Shown here: in pieces, positions 35,722 through 48,151 of the stretch
Position numbering within the stretch: position 1 is the first letter of the stretch
Layout: each line of letters starts with the position of its first letter
Origin: Purpureocillium takamizusanense
Taxonomy: Eukaryota > Ascomycota > Sordariomycetes > Hypocreales > Ophiocordycipitaceae
DNA length: 64,000 nt
Direction: 5' to 3'
NCBI RefSeq assembly: GCF_022605165.1
Contig: NC_063069.1
Span: 2,108,001-2,172,000 of the forward strand
The notes under the pieces: model-generated
Database searches by the model: none
What the model was told of the DNA's origin: nothing
What the model saw: the letters and a program-made list of their open reading frames with translations, nothing else
Translations under genes and position numbers: made by a program

Positions 35722-38239
35722 TGTGACTGACTGCTATGTGTCTTGCGCTCTTAACACGAGACGGGGAAAAAATACAGAGAGGTGGCGAGACCGCGGGGAG
35801 GGGGGGGCGGGATGCGGGATGCGGAATATGGAGGAGGAGCGCTGCGCGTCGGCGACGGCCTGAGAGGGCAGATCTTCTTATATACGTATCCCTTGAGACA
35901 AACCCACGACACGGCACCGCCGTCCGCGGTTCTTCTCGAACTGGAAGAGCGGCCGAGTACCGGCCGGGGCGGCTTCAAGGTCATGTGGGGTGTGGAGGAG
36001 AGCGACGACATGGAGGGCGACGGAGTGCGCGCCTCGCCCACATCAAGGATGCAAGCCATGGTGGATGCATGATGGGGGGGCCACGGGCAAGAACCGGAAG
36101 TGACAGGGATGCCTTGGAACGTCTGGGGAGAAGTCGCGGGGGACGGAGACGGATGTGCAGTGTTACCAAGTATTCGTACCTTGTGCTAACCTTTCGCACA
36201 AAATACCTGGTACATGGTGGTGGTGGTGGTGGTTGGCCGTGTTAGTGGGTGGAGGCGAGAGAGGGTGGCGGAAGGTGAGACCCGGAGGACGCTGCTGCTG
36301 CTGCTGCAGGGCCAGCGAGCCAACGGTGGGCCCTGAGAGGCTGCACGGCGGGAGAATTGCCTGCCCGCGGATCTGGCAGCGAAGATCATCTAGATTCTGC
36401 CTGGAACGGCTCATCTCTTAAGCTTAACTCGCTCGCTCTTAGGCCTGTTGGTCGCTGACGCCGCTGTAACGTGACGCTGTGACGAGCTGGATGGCAGGTG
36501 CCGGGCGCGCCACACCAAGAAGCAGGCGCGGCCTGGGCCAAAAATGCTGAGCAGGCAGTCCAGTTTCTCCTCGTGGCTGCCGCTTGCGGGATGCTGCCTC
36601 GATCCACCGGGGCAAGCGATTCCGTTCTGTTCCTCGAGGGCGTGCGTGCCTCGAGGCCGTTGTTCCCCGGTTCTCCTTCGTCGGCTGCCGCTGCCACCAC
36701 TACACCATTACCCCCATCCCTGATCATGACACATATCATTGGTACGCGCGGGCATTGCGCATAAGTATACGGGCAGTTCGCATAAACACACATATAGAGA
36801 GTTCTGCTAGTGCCTATATCACGGTCCTTTAGCAGGGCACAAAGATGCGCCCATTATGAAAGCCCCTCACGCGAGTGCTTCATCGTCGAGGCCGGCGATT
36901 GAGATGCCCCCTCCCGCGGCTATTGACTCCTCCGCTCCCCCAAAAGTCGTTCGATCAGGCGGTCCATGATTACACACTGCAGCTGGCGGGTTCCGGCACC
37001 TGGCCATCTCTTCGTTCACGACTGCCCTGTGTGCCTGCCCTGCCTTGCCTGGCCTGGCCTTCCCGCCGCCACCAACTCCAGCAACTCCGCTTTATACAAG
37101 TTAGCGCAGCGCATCCCATCTCCAGTGGCGCAACTCGTTTCGCTGCTCGTAACAGGTCAGCGCCAGAAGGCTGGCACCCCACGCGGGCTCCTCCCCGCCC
37201 AACCCGCACTTAAACTGCCGCGCGAGGGGCAAAAAGGCAAAATACCCTATGTAATACGGAGGGGATATGGGGGGATCCCGGTCTGGTCGCACCGCCTTGG
37301 CTATAGAACCAAACCCCACGGTGGAGGTGAAAGGTGCTCACCTTGACTATTACTCAAGATCAGCTGGACGGAGGTTGGCCGAGCAGGTCGCCCTGGTTCT
37401 TCCTCCTCGGTTCCCCTCGCGTCTTCTTTCTCATCTGTTTTTTTTTTCACCCACCTGGCCATGTCGCCGTCGCACGACTCGCTCGTGTGCTGTGCTCGCC
37501 AAGTGCACTCACTCCACCGTGTGCGACGTGCGGAGAACGGCGCCGTGGGGTGGGCGCTGAGACCACGGGCCTCGACGCAAGACGAAGGAACAAGGGCGAG
37601 CACGACGGCGGTAAGATACCCCGTGATGCCCGTGCAGAATGTTCATACTACGTTCAAAGCACATAACGTAGCATCCCGCGAGGGACTGCCCGTTGGCCCG
37701 TGTGGTCTCGCCTGCTGAAAAACATGCTGCTGAACCACGCGGGGAATCCGTGCCAGGAACGCCCACAGCCTGACATGGCATGTCAACCGCTGCCGATCAT
37801 GGGCACGGATGGGGGGAGATGTGGGATGGCATGGCGCGCGGGGTGGGCGAGCACGTCCGGGGCACCCCTGGTTTGGCCCTCATCCAGCCAAATGGATTGC
37901 CTTCTATTTGCAACCGAGTAGTCGGCGACAGTCGGGTCCTTTGTCCGCCACGATGTGCCTCACCATCTCCGCCGTGACTGTACTGCACGCACACAACTAC
38001 TTCGTGCAGTATGAGTGATGCTCGGCGTACTGTACCCCGAAGCTGTGTGGCAGCAGCGGCGCGCGGTCGTCAACTGTGGCGCCGGAAGCACGGCACAGAG
38101 GTCGTTTTGTTGGATCGCCTGGCCAAGCCGGATGGCGTTCTGGGCATGCAAGCCCAACCAGGGCAAGGCCCTCGCGCAACCGCACTATGCTCATATTCGC
38201 CAATAACCCGTGGTATGTCATGCAGTGCGAATAGCATCT
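35722..38239. other. gene-free stretch (transporter promoter at left)
   Basis: The left end contains the promoter of the minus-strand transporter; TATATACGTATCC at about 35878 could be its TATA region. The rest shows no gene. Simple repeats are GGT units at 36215-36233 and GCT units at about 36292-36307. The plus strand near 37430-37450 has a T run. No tRNA other than the pair to the right. Confidence 0.5.
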
Positions 38240-38318
38240 GGCCGTGTGGCTCAATGGCAGAGCGTCTGACTACGATTGGATAATCAGAAGGTTGCAGGTT
38301 CGACCCCTGTCTCGGTCA
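38240..38318 (+). tRNA. tRNA-Arg (anticodon ACG), 7-nt intron
   Basis: The cloverleaf can be drawn by eye. The acceptor stem GGCCGTG pairs with CTCGGTC with one G-U pair and one U-U mismatch. D-stem GCTC/GAGC, anticodon stem TCTGA/TCAGA, and T-arm GCAGG-TTCGACC-CCTGT are all present. Boxes A (TGGCTCAATGG) and B (GGTTCGACCCC) are intact. The loop reads C-T-ACG-A, followed by an apparent 7-nt intron (38276-38282, TTGGATA) at the standard position after base 37. A T run near 38345 may end Pol III transcription. The anticodon assignment follows from the loop geometry. Confidence 0.88.
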
Positions 38319-38622
38319 AAAGTTAAAGGACTTCGTGCTTGCATTTTTTTGCTGGTGCTAGAAGCCTCAGTCAGATATATTGGAATCGAGTGGCGCTGGC
38401 TTTTTTTGGTCTGCTGCTCGGAAGTTGCTCTGGCAGTCGCGGAACGTGTTTTCAGCCATGTTCTTCCTGCTCCGACTAATATGTCCTTTCCATGGTGTAA
38501 TACCCACGCACCCTCACGCGAGGGCTTATTATACTATTTTTGCACCGTCTTCACCCACAAACCCAACCAGACTCGAAAAAAGCCACGAGCAGGGCAAAAA
38601 AGACAGACACGCAGCAAAAATG

Positions 38623-38702
38623 TGACCGAGACAGGGGTCGAACCTGCAACCTTCTGATTATCCCAATCGTAGTCAGACGCTCTGCCATTGAGCCACACGG
38701 CC
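38623..38702 (-). tRNA. tRNA-Arg (anticodon ACG), 8-nt intron
   Basis: The same gene as the plus-strand copy 300 bp to the left, inverted. All mature positions are identical; the only difference is one extra G in the intron (TTGGGATA, 8 nt). A T5 stretch lies just downstream on the minus strand (plus positions 38616-38620). The flanks of the two copies are not similar, so the duplication is limited to the gene itself or is old. Confidence 0.9.
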
Positions 38703-39810
38703 AATTGTGAATCACGAGCCGGATCGGAAGCGACCCAGCTGATGAACGTCCCACGCGCTATTAGGCCATATGAGCGCGACAGGAGCGGGCCGCGACAAAT
38801 TGCATTTACAAGTAGCGGAGATATTCGCACGGTCGGTGGTGCAGTGTGGTGGTGTCGTGTGTGTGACGCGAGAGCCCGATATTCCACCATGGAGGGTCCG
38901 TGATTGGTTTTGTCCGTTAAGTCGTGATGTGGGCCGAGACCGAGAAATACCCTGAGACGCAGGCGCGAACAGTATACATACGAATCGGCTTTTGTGATTA
39001 GCTGGAAGACAGTACGGTGCCTGATCAAAGAAGCAGGGGAACATCTCGCAACGGACTGAGAGTCGGCCACTCCGATACTACCATAAGACGGCATTTTGCG
39101 TCGCAGTCAATGGCGTGCACATACTGCACGTTGCGCAGATCCGTGGCTTGACAACTTTTTATTATTATTATTGCGGCCTGGCGCAGACCAGAGCAAGTGC
39201 CGAGTCCGTCGTCGGCGAGTTCAGCCAGCCACCGCGCGGCCCAGCAACCATCGCCGACGATTCCCCAAGTTTCCACAGAGGGGCGGGAGGACGTTGGTAG
39301 GTGACGTTGGCACCGACCAACGGTTGTCGTCTTTGGCTTTTTAAGCAGTCCGTTCGACCTACTACCCAGCTCATGTGTCAAAGGACCAACAAGTGCAAAC
39401 TACTCGCCGAGCGTCGCAACCACCAACGGGCAGCCACGAGTACAAATACTACCCAACAGACGTGGAGGTTCGCCAAGACCCCAGCGCTGAGCACGCGAGC
39501 GCGACTGATGCAACCCACTTCTGTTGTGTCTTTGGTTCGGCCGGGGCTACTGCTCTGCGTGAGCCCTTGGATGGCGTTTGCCCCCCTGGCTCACCAAGTG
39601 CTCATTGCTGTATATCATACAGAAGATGGCAGTCGATTCGCCATGAACACAATAATTCGGGTGTTGCTCTCGACGCCCTATTGTTCTGACGATAGTTGCT
39701 GCCGATCAAAGGCGAGCCATCGAGGCCACTAACATCTCGAGCACTTTTCAGAGGTATCTGCGACATGACGTTTGGCGGTAAGACGGCTGCAGGGCCAGAA
39801 TGCGTCCGCT
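38703..39810. other. gene-free stretch
   Basis: No gene is supported. A plus-strand frame at 39375-39689 (about 100 codons) contains a reasonable-looking segment but lacks an ATG and overlaps other frames. It ends just before the 3' end of the PNKP gene. Confidence 0.45.
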
Positions 39811-41301
39811 TTAGGCCCAATATCGGCTCCATATCTTGTAATCATCGCAACTCCCCCGAAACGTGAAGTCGACCTCGATAATGTCCTGAAAGCCTTCCTT
39901 CATCTTGGGTTCCCGGTAGCGAGAGGCGAACCCGGTGAAGGCCAACTTTGGCAGAACTTGTCTTGATTCTGGGTTGAGGGCCGCATTATGCGCACGAACG
40001 GCATCGTTGTGCTCGCATAGATACAGCGGCGTTCGAAACCACACGCATCGTATCGGCACCTTTGCCCTGTTTGCCACCTCCACCCACACTGCACGCGTGT
40101 CCGGGTCGGCGTTCGTGTTATCTGTTAGTTGAGCGTGAGCTTTCGCCATGTCGCAACATACAGGATGAGAGATGTACCTATTGCTATGGACTCGCCTTGA
40201 GCCAGCAACTCCTTGGCAACCTGAAGACATTTGTCGCGGGTTTTGAGCGTATCCTGGTTTATCCTTTCGTAGCCGAGAGGCTTGAGGTAGCTCCAGTAGA
40301 ATGTACTCTTGCCAGCTCCGGGAGGTCCACAGAACAGGACCACATCCCGGTCGTTTTTCTTCTCAAACACAACAGGCCCCTGTGGTGATGAATCTTGCTC
40401 ATACGGATAGTTGATCAGGTCGAAGTCGCGCTGGAATTCCCTCGGCTCATGTCCTAGAAAGAACTCTTCCGGTGTTTTGTAGTCGATGCCGACATTGTGG
40501 GCGAAATTCCTGTCCGAGCAGCTAAAGTCCTTGGCTGCTGCGGCGACAGTGGCACTGTCGCCGGCAGGCCCAGCGATGCGGCCACCAGCATCCCCAACAA
40601 AGAAGCTGTTTTTGATATCAACCTCGCCCCCTGGGATGTCGTAGTCGTCGCAGACTTCCTTCCACATCCCTGTCCTCGGCTTCCTATATATGTCTCGTCC
40701 CGTCGCCGCGTAGACACTGGTCGGGAGGTTCAAGCTGTTCAAGATGGCGCTGCATTTTTGTTTGAAGTCTCCCACACGCTTTTGCGCTGATGCCTTGGGT
40801 CCTTTGAATCCGGGCTCGAATTGTAGCGTCAGGCCGGCCTGGTTGGAAAGTATCACGACTTGGTAGCCGTGATCGTTGTACAACTCTCGCAGTCGTCCGG
40901 GCACGGCGCTGTCCCACCATTTCCAGTCTGTTGCTTCGCTGGCATGTTTTTTGCCGGAGGATGTGGTAATTAGGGTCGAGTCGAGGTCGAAGGCTGCAAT
41001 CTTGCGCCGCGAAGGTGCGCTCGCATCGTGGTTCTCCGGCACGAAGCTGCCGACGAGTAAGGTTGCGGGCACGTCATCGTTCGGCCCTCGTTGTGACCAG
41101 GCTGTGCGATCTTTGGGCTTCTGTGACGTGGGGGTGAAGAAGTTGGCGACGGCGCTTTCTGCACTCAGTCAGTAAGCAGTGAGGAAAGCGGTAGATGCTA
41201 GCCATACTGGTCGTGTTGCTCTGTAATGCACGCTTGACTGGAGGCGGGGATATGGGCCTGTCCGTGGCCTTCCGCTTTGACGGCGGGCCAGCTGGTGCCA
41301 T
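39811..41301 (-). CDS. pnk1: bifunctional polynucleotide kinase / 3'-phosphatase
   Basis: Three minus-strand exons (41301-41208, 41158-40178, 40121-39811) give 461 aa. The basic N-terminus (PPSKRKATDR) may carry nuclear import signals, and KSAVANFFTP across intron 1 resembles a short peptide that binds a repair partner. The HAD-type 3'-phosphatase has FDLDSTL (Asp89/Asp91), VVILSNQAG, RKPRTGMW and FFVGDAGGR. The kinase has Walker A GPPGAGKST (about 308-316), then YERINQDTLKT, and IDNTNADPDTRAVW across intron 2. The protein converts 3'-phosphate/5'-OH DNA ends to ligatable 3'-OH/5'-phosphate ends in single- and double-strand break repair. Both active sites look intact, as in S. pombe Pnk1 and unlike S. 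cerevisiae Tpp1, which lacks the kinase. It shares a 450-bp divergent promoter with Med18. Confidence 0.95.
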
Positions 41302-41751
41302 TGTGACACCTATCTTCTGCTGCAAGAGTCGCCCAAAGTGTCGCATACCATTTAATTCGAAGGCGCACGGCGCGATGGAGAGGATATAGGTGCACTGGGA
41401 AGTATGGGCCACGATGATACGCGGGGCGCACAGTGGAACGCGGAAACCACGACGCGAAATCACGTGCCGCGAACATCCATTGAGCCACCTGCCATGATGG
41501 GGGCTGGCCCGCCTTGGAGCTTCTGGAACGTCACTTTGAAGTCGACATCAGGCTCTACGCTGCAAACAGAACAAGCTGGGCGACTTAGCATCTTCAGGGC
41601 ACTCAAGTAGCACTTCACTCTATTACGCCAGAACATTCAAGACTCGGCCGAAGTGCTCGCAATACGACGCAAGCCTAGCTCAGATCAAAGCTCGTCCTAC
41701 TAGCCCATCACACGGCATCAGTTTCTTCGCCATTGCCAGGGCGACCACGCC
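41302..41751. promoter_or_regulatory. divergent promoter between PNKP and Med18 genes
   Basis: A 450-bp interval between two genes transcribed apart, presumably holding both promoters and 5' UTRs. The sequence is mixed, with no strong TATA box and no recognised binding site. Confidence 0.55.
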
Positions 41752-42652
41752 ATGTATGAGCTGTTTCTCACGGCGCTGGTTGAAGACGCCGACTTCCAGG
41801 CGGCATGTGCCGTCCTGAGCGGCTTCTGCGCAATGCCGCCGTGGGAAACGGTCAATCGAGTCCTCTACTTCCAAGGACCCCCGCGACCAGCAGGCATCTC
41901 AAACCAGAGCTCCATTGACAAGCCTATGCGCAAGGACGTCGCATTCCTGTACAAGGAACTGCATCAGAACCTCAGTCGCCAGTCCTTTGTCCTTCAGACG
42001 CGGTACGAAGTTCTCAAGGATCGCGACATGGGCCCTTCATCAACGTCGCAAGACCTCGACGCTATGTCGGGAATCCTAAGATGGGCCGACTTTCCAGATC
42101 CTCCAACCGCGAGGCCGGTTCTCACGCAACGCAAGATTGTCGAGCTGTGGGAACAGAAGAGACTGTTGTCGGTGATGCGGGATAACAACTATCTGTAGGT
42201 CGGTCCCTGTGTCTAACAAATGCCGCTGCCCGCTGACCATGACCCACAGGTTCAAGACGGAGACAATCGAGGAGCTCTACAGGTTCTTCCGTGACGACAT
42301 CGAGTTTCGTCTGTCAAGGTCATACTTGGTCAAGCCCATCAATGACTATACGCCGCTTGGGTCCGCGCAACATCATCCAGCCGAGCCCTTGCACACTCTG
42401 CCAGCGTGGGAGGGTCTCACGCCAATGGACGGCCAGAATCGTTGGATCCTCCAAATCAAGGCCCACGTGCTGCAAGACAACAAACCTGATGAGATTCGCA
42501 AGGCTCAGGACCAGCTTATGGCGATCCGGAGCGAGCTCGACGGGGTCTTTGACTTCAAGACGATCGACCGCAAGGTGCATGATACTCGTGTTGCGATGCA
42601 GCAGCAAGGCATCCAGGCGCTGCCTCAAAGAGTCATGCTGGGCAAAACCTGA
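41752..42652 (+). CDS. med18: Mediator of RNA polymerase II transcription subunit 18
   Basis: Two exons (41752-42194, 42250-42652) give 281 aa. The start MYELFLTALVEDADFQAAC is the family start, so no upstream exon is needed. Other hallmark segments are VLYFQGPPRP, LHQNLSRQSFVLQTRYEVLKDRD, RWADFPDPP, and VMRDNNYL joined to FKTETIEELYRFFRDD across the intron (donor GTAGGT, acceptor CACAG). HVLQDNKPDEIRKAQDQL and FDFKTIDRKVHDTR complete the C-terminal half. Med18 forms part of the Mediator head module with Med20 and Med8 in the nucleus and contributes to activator-dependent initiation. The gene looks intact and under constraint. Confidence 0.95.
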
Positions 42653-43278
42653 GGCTGCTGAATCGAGTCTGGCGGACACCTGAATTTCAGGGCAACCGGC
42701 CTGGTGCTGCGCGGCGCGGCCTGCGGCGAAGGAATGCATCCTCAGGAGGCGTCTTTTTCATTCACATTAGATACCCAATCATCCCGATCACTCACCCAGG
42801 TGCTCCCCCCTTTATCCGATGATATTCTCGTGGTGAACGCGAAGTGGTCTGAAACGCCGTAGTTTTGCGCGCGCACCCTACGGCGTCATCGTCCTTTGCG
42901 TGCCCTATTCACTGCTTTTCCCTGCCTCGGTTTGCACGTATGGTCCTTATTGCCTCTTTTCTTGTATGTGTACCTGGGCCGTGGGAAAGGCGCTTCTCAT
43001 GTCCGTGACCCCACTTGGACTAGCTGATGGCGCTGTTCGCCTGAACAGCTGCGGGCAGCTGGGCAACAGGCCCGGCCCTGGTCGTCATCTTTGTTCAGGG
43101 CAGAACCACCCTACCGTCCTCCCAAAATTTTCCCTTCTTCCTCTGTGAACTTCTGTGATGGACATCATCCGAAAGCGTTACTACAGCCCCTCACCCACAG
43201 CAACAACATCTTTCCATAAACTCGCTCACACAAGCGTAGGTGTACCCGCAGATCTTTATACACAGCCTGGAATATATA
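42653..43278. other. intergenic stretch after Med18
   Basis: About 630 bp without a gene: the Med18 3' UTR and sequence leading into the broken gene to the right. Nothing else is recognised. Confidence 0.5.
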
Positions 43279-44154
43279 ACGAGCGCTCACATGCTTTTAC
43301 TACAGCATCACAGATACCAACATGCGGGATGAACCGTGAGTCAGAATTTCCGAACGCAATGACGAAGCACCTTTCGCTAACGTCGCCTGCAGGTTCGACT
43401 TCGCGCGAGGTAAGCATAAGCTTCACGCGTATGTCTACAGACACCATGAACGCCCCGCTCATATAAGCTACAATACGATATAGACTTCAATCCGGGCCAA
43501 GATATAATGATGCAGTGCTTTGAGTTGATCATCGCACGCCTACGCCGAAACTACCGCATGATCCAGCTGTTCGTATCCGCGAACAACGGCCGGGGGCAAC
43601 ACATGAACAAGTACCCGGAGTAGGAGTTTTACGACACGCTCTGGCGACTCAGCATAAACTGGCGTGAGACAACCACTTTCTAGCTCCCACGAGTTTACAC
43701 GGAAGCTTCTGACTTACCATTATCTTTTATGAGGACAGCGGTCAACGATGCACTCACGTGGGCAGACGAGGAGGAGCGGAGGGGGTTGATCGCGGCTTGG
43801 CTCGGATACACCTTGCCTTGACCGGAACGCCTGACGGGTTTCGGGCTCATCTGGAGTGTATGTCCGGTTGTCTACCGTGACCCCAGGAGGTGGATCAAGC
43901 TCATACGTCAAGTTCCTACAGTTGATCATCAAACAATACGCCACCTTGCCATCACCCTGGAGGCTCGCTCACGACAAACGACAGAAGTGTTTGTGTATGA
44001 TTTGCGTCCCCTGCTACCTTGACGACTGTTTTCGATCATAATGCGCACAAATAAGACTCCTTCAAAACCGGTCGTCAACCGTTGGAGTTTGGATCCTATC
44101 TTCCGAAACACAATGCCGAAGTTCATCAGTCGACCTGTTTCCCCACCACCATGA
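43279..44154 (+). pseudogene. broken gene of unknown family with four internal stops
   Basis: One reading frame (codons starting at 43450, 43453 and so on) reads like a single protein up to a stop at 44152, but is interrupted by TAG at 43621, TAG at 43681, TGA at 43819 and TGA at 44020. Representative segments are MMQCFELIIARLRRNYRMI, NDALTWADEEERRGLI and WSLDPIFRNTMPKF. Upstream, a well-formed intron (43336-43392; GTGAGT, branch-like GCTAAC, CTGCAG) joins NMRDEP to FDFARGKHKLHAYVY. That segment is one frame away from the main block, implying a frameshift at about 43450-43480. No domain is recognised. Both TAG codons could derive from CAG by C-to-T change. An intact gene with extra introns is possible but would need several splices around the stops. 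Confidence 0.55.
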
Positions 44155-47100
44155 CGCGCCGTCAAGATCAGTCCCTTCGTCCCTTGAGCCCGAAGATAAC
44201 ATCTCCAACGCGGTGATGCCTTCGCAACATGTCGTCTAGGGGCCCGTCCAGACCACCTGCCGTGACACCATGCGTCCCCATGAAGCACGAACGATCAACC
44301 TCATCGCGGGGAACGGTGCACAACGCCCCAGCTGTCAACACACCTTCTTTTCGCACACACACACGCACGCCCCCCCTCTTCACGACCAGCCGCAGCGTCG
44401 CATTCGGCAACGATCCGACTATCTGATCATATATCTCCTGACTGGACCGTGGGAATCTGACAGGTTCCCCCCCCCCTTTCCACATCCGCGAACGGTCTGC
44501 GCCATCCACTTTCCACCCCCTTCCTTGGCAGTAACCCCAGATTCCGAAGGAAGACGCAGCACGACGGCCGCCACATCCGTCGAAGCCGCAGCTACTGCCG
44601 CGCGCGTCAGTAATGTGAAAGGACCCTGCGTGCGATGTTCAGATCATGGAGGCTCCCCCCTAATGGACCTCCGCTCACATGCGGTGGCACATCGCGCGAC
44701 GCGTCGCGCCGGATTCGAGAGACGGCTATCCTTCACCCCTCCATTCTGTCATGTAGAAATCTTTACCTCACGCCCTATCAGCTGAGATGAGGGCAGCTCT
44801 TGGCCCACTGATATCGTCAAGGCGGCGGCGCCACTGGGCCCCCCCTCGTGCGACCGCACTGCTCTGTCGAGGTGCGCGCGTAGGGCGGCGCCTGCTTTAT
44901 CTCGGCCGCGGAGAAGAAAAGGCGAGATGTAAAGACGAAATCGAGGGCGAGAGCGAGGACAATAGCGGCTCACGGCACAAGCCTGGTACCAATGAGAAAG
45001 TTGTAACCTGCACCGTGGTCCCAGGACCCTTCCAGCGCCTGTATTCTGTGAGCTCTCCGTTCCGCCATTGGCGAGTCTTGAAGCCCGAAAGGTGTATGTG
45101 TGGTGGCTGCAGGCGAACAGACGCGACTCTTCCCTATCAGCCGAGGGTCGTTGCCGGCGTCGGTGGCCGCGTCGCCGACATATCTGCCTTCGCTCTTTCA
45201 GCATGCAAGGCACTGGTGGGTGAGTAATGAGGGGCGGGTGGGAATAGCTTCGGCTCTTCTCGGCAGCGTAGCACAGCTAATCTCAAGAATACTCGTCAGA
45301 ACGTGCATCTCTCTCGTAGACGCCGTCTCTCTGCGGTTGAAGTGGTGTGATGCCTACGGTCGGCTGATAGAGCGGCCGTTTGTGATGGCGATGACGACGC
45401 ATTGCAACCCAGGCAGATGCGACTTACACCCAGTCAAGCTGAGACGAGCAACACAGAGGAAGAACAGAAAAAACTCCGAATTGACGACACTCGTATCTTC
45501 TCATGCCCAATACCACAACCGTAGCATCCGTGCGGCCCCAGTCTTGTCCGCCAGGAAGCAGTGTCGTTCGTCTTTCATGGTCTTCTCTTGCCATCCATCC
45601 ATCCTACCCTACATGCAGCCGCGAGATGCCGACATCCGTACTGCAGCATAGCCAGTGTCCGCCTCATCCGTCTCATCTCCGTAAACCGAAAGAAAAAGGT
45701 GTTGAATGTCAAGTCGCCACGTGAGCCGGGTTGGGTGGGTGGGATCCATTCACACAAAAACCGCCAAAGAGGTGAGGTGAGCGAGATTCGCTGGACAAGT
45801 GGACGAGGGATGGGCGCGCGGGCGCGTTGCTGTCTGTCTCTTGACCGCAACTCGCGCCACGTCACCAGCTGGACCAGACACTCTGACCGGGCGACGGTCG
45901 TTGTTCTTTCCCTTTCCGCCGCTTCGAGGCTTTCAGGCGCGCAAGACAGACAGACAGAACACAACTCGTCACCGCCAAGAAGGAAAGCGTGCATGCAGCA
46001 GCAAATCCGCAAGCTGTGCCGTGCCTATTTCGCGCGCAACAGGGCAGAAAATGGGCAAGGCATCCTTGCCGAGAGCCACGTTTTGGGAATCAAGAAGTCC
46101 CCAACCAACCAACCTGGACTAGTAAAAGAAAAGGCCATTGTCGAACGGCATCTATACACGTCTCTCACTACGTACTAGGGTTGAGCGAACCGCTCCCGGA
46201 AACCATAGTCTTAGTCTTAGAATAGAGGCTCCATCGTCGGGGGACCGTGGCGCGGCGAGTGCGACTGGGTGATGTGATGCGCCAGCCACCACCATCTGAA
46301 CGGTGCATTGTGCGTCCATGTACGAAGTACTATAAGCCACGCGACTAACCTCCCTCGGAGGACACCGCCCGGACCTGCATCGAAATGAACGCAGCGAGGC
46401 CATCAGGCGACGGGGGCGGGCAATGCAGTATTGTACCAAGGACAGGTCAGTGATCAAGCACGGAGATACATCCGTAGGCATCAATTGGGCCTCTGGCGGA
46501 GCCTGGGCTAAATGCATGCCCAGAAGCAGCTGCGCGCATTCCATCGCGCGCGCCCCCGAGCTCTCTTCGTTATGCCCAAAGCTCTGGGCAGAATTATCGT
46601 GGCGGCGGACGCGTACCCAGGGAGGGGGGCGTACGTTCCTCAGTATCAGTAGCAGCTTGGGTTCAAGAGCTGGGCTGGGCTGGGCGGACGTGTTGCGCAA
46701 CCTGACATATCGCAGCCAAGATCCGGCGCAAGCCCATGGACAGCCAGGCAACGCGTCGAGGTCGACTGAGTACCACCGCCCCCAGCTTTTGCCGCGAGTG
46801 TCTCCCGGGGGGTCGGCGAATGAGCGCCCGCCACACGACGCCCGCTGCTGCTGCTGCTGCTACTGCTGCTGTCCAGCAGCCCTGATGCCAGTCGTTGCCC
46901 AGCCTATCGCGAACTAAGGCATCATCTGTCTTGTACGTGGCTCGCAGCCGCCGCCCCTACGTACGTACTGGCTTCGCACCCTAGGTAGGGCCTGGGTGGG
47001 CACCAAGCAGCAGCATCATGATACCTACATGGGCAAGGGGACGTGGGAGCGCTCGGGTCGTGTCTTGCCTGGCATGCTTGGCACCCATGACGAACCCGGA

Positions 47101-47756
47101 CCAGGGTAGACTGACCAAGAGCCCTGCAGGGCGAGCTTCGGCGCAAGGGCCAAATGAGACCTGCCGGCGCCTTGTGGAACGGCGAGGTGGCGGGGAAGGT
47201 GTGCATGGGTTGGACTCGTCGATGCCATAAAAGAGGCAGTCAACGGGAGGCGCGCGCAAGCCTGCGAGGAGGGCCTGCGTGTTGCACACGGCTTGCGTTG
47301 AAAGCGGCGCGCAGCGTGTTGGGCAGCAGCATATTTCACCTTTACAGATGTGTCTGCGTCTCAGCATGATGGCGTTGCGAAGTGCTTCTCGGCCACGGTT
47401 GGCCGGCGCTGGAGGTGTACGTGGGCATGGAATATCAGCCTGTTGTCAAGAATACGAGGACAACCAAGCGCTGGGCGAACATGTCCCAAATAAGTTACTT
47501 CGTACGGTGGCCAACGAAGAGCCTGGTGCTGCTACGTCGGCAGGTCCGGTGTACAGCAGCGATGGCCTGTTGGGTACAGTATACCTTGCCTCCATGAGTT
47601 CTTCTGTTCGTTGCAGGTAGTGGCAAAGGCCCAGACTTCCAATATACCTGGGCATTTTTACCTGTTCGCCGCCGGAGCAGTGCACCACGACATCTACTAC
47701 GAGCAGCGCGTGGAGGAGTGAGTGAGTGATAGAGTGCGACTGTACTTCGTAGGCAG

Positions 47757-47838
47757 TGGTAGGTCGCTACTGCGACAGGTACCACCTACCTTACCTTACC
47801 TCGTCTACGAGTAGGTACCTACTTACCTACCGTATGCC
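47757..47838. repeat. dense CCTA/TAGG tetranucleotide cluster
   Basis: Within about 80 bp, TAGG or CCTA occurs many times in both orientations (GTAGG, CACCTACC, TTACCTTACC, TAGGTACCTACTTACCTACC, GCCTACC), around the small hairpin CTCG-TCTA-CGAG. It is the densest of many such motifs across the window. Confidence 0.8.
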
Positions 47839-48123
47839 TACCTGCTCTGCTCGCAGGGCATCAGTAATACGTTCGAGGGGCAGACGGGCAGCCAGCGGAA
47901 CAGCCCGTTCTGCGCGGACGGGCTGCTACCGACCAGAGCTCGAACCCCGCCGGGACGAAATGGAAGGCTCAGTAAGCAGATTGGAGCATGATTCCTGCAT
48001 TGGTGGAGGGCAGTGCCCTGGCCCGCTCAGAGATATGGAAACCCGTTCCGCGGAAGAAGAGCCGTCGGCAACAAAGTGCTCGAACGGCGACGGATCCCAT
48101 TTCAGGCATGGCTCCAGGCGTGG

Positions 48124-48151
48124 CGGGCGCTGACGGGCGCTGACGGGCGCT
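48124..48151. repeat. 10-bp tandem repeat, 2.8 copies
   Basis: GGGCGCTGAC is repeated head to tail in non-coding sequence. Confidence 0.85.
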
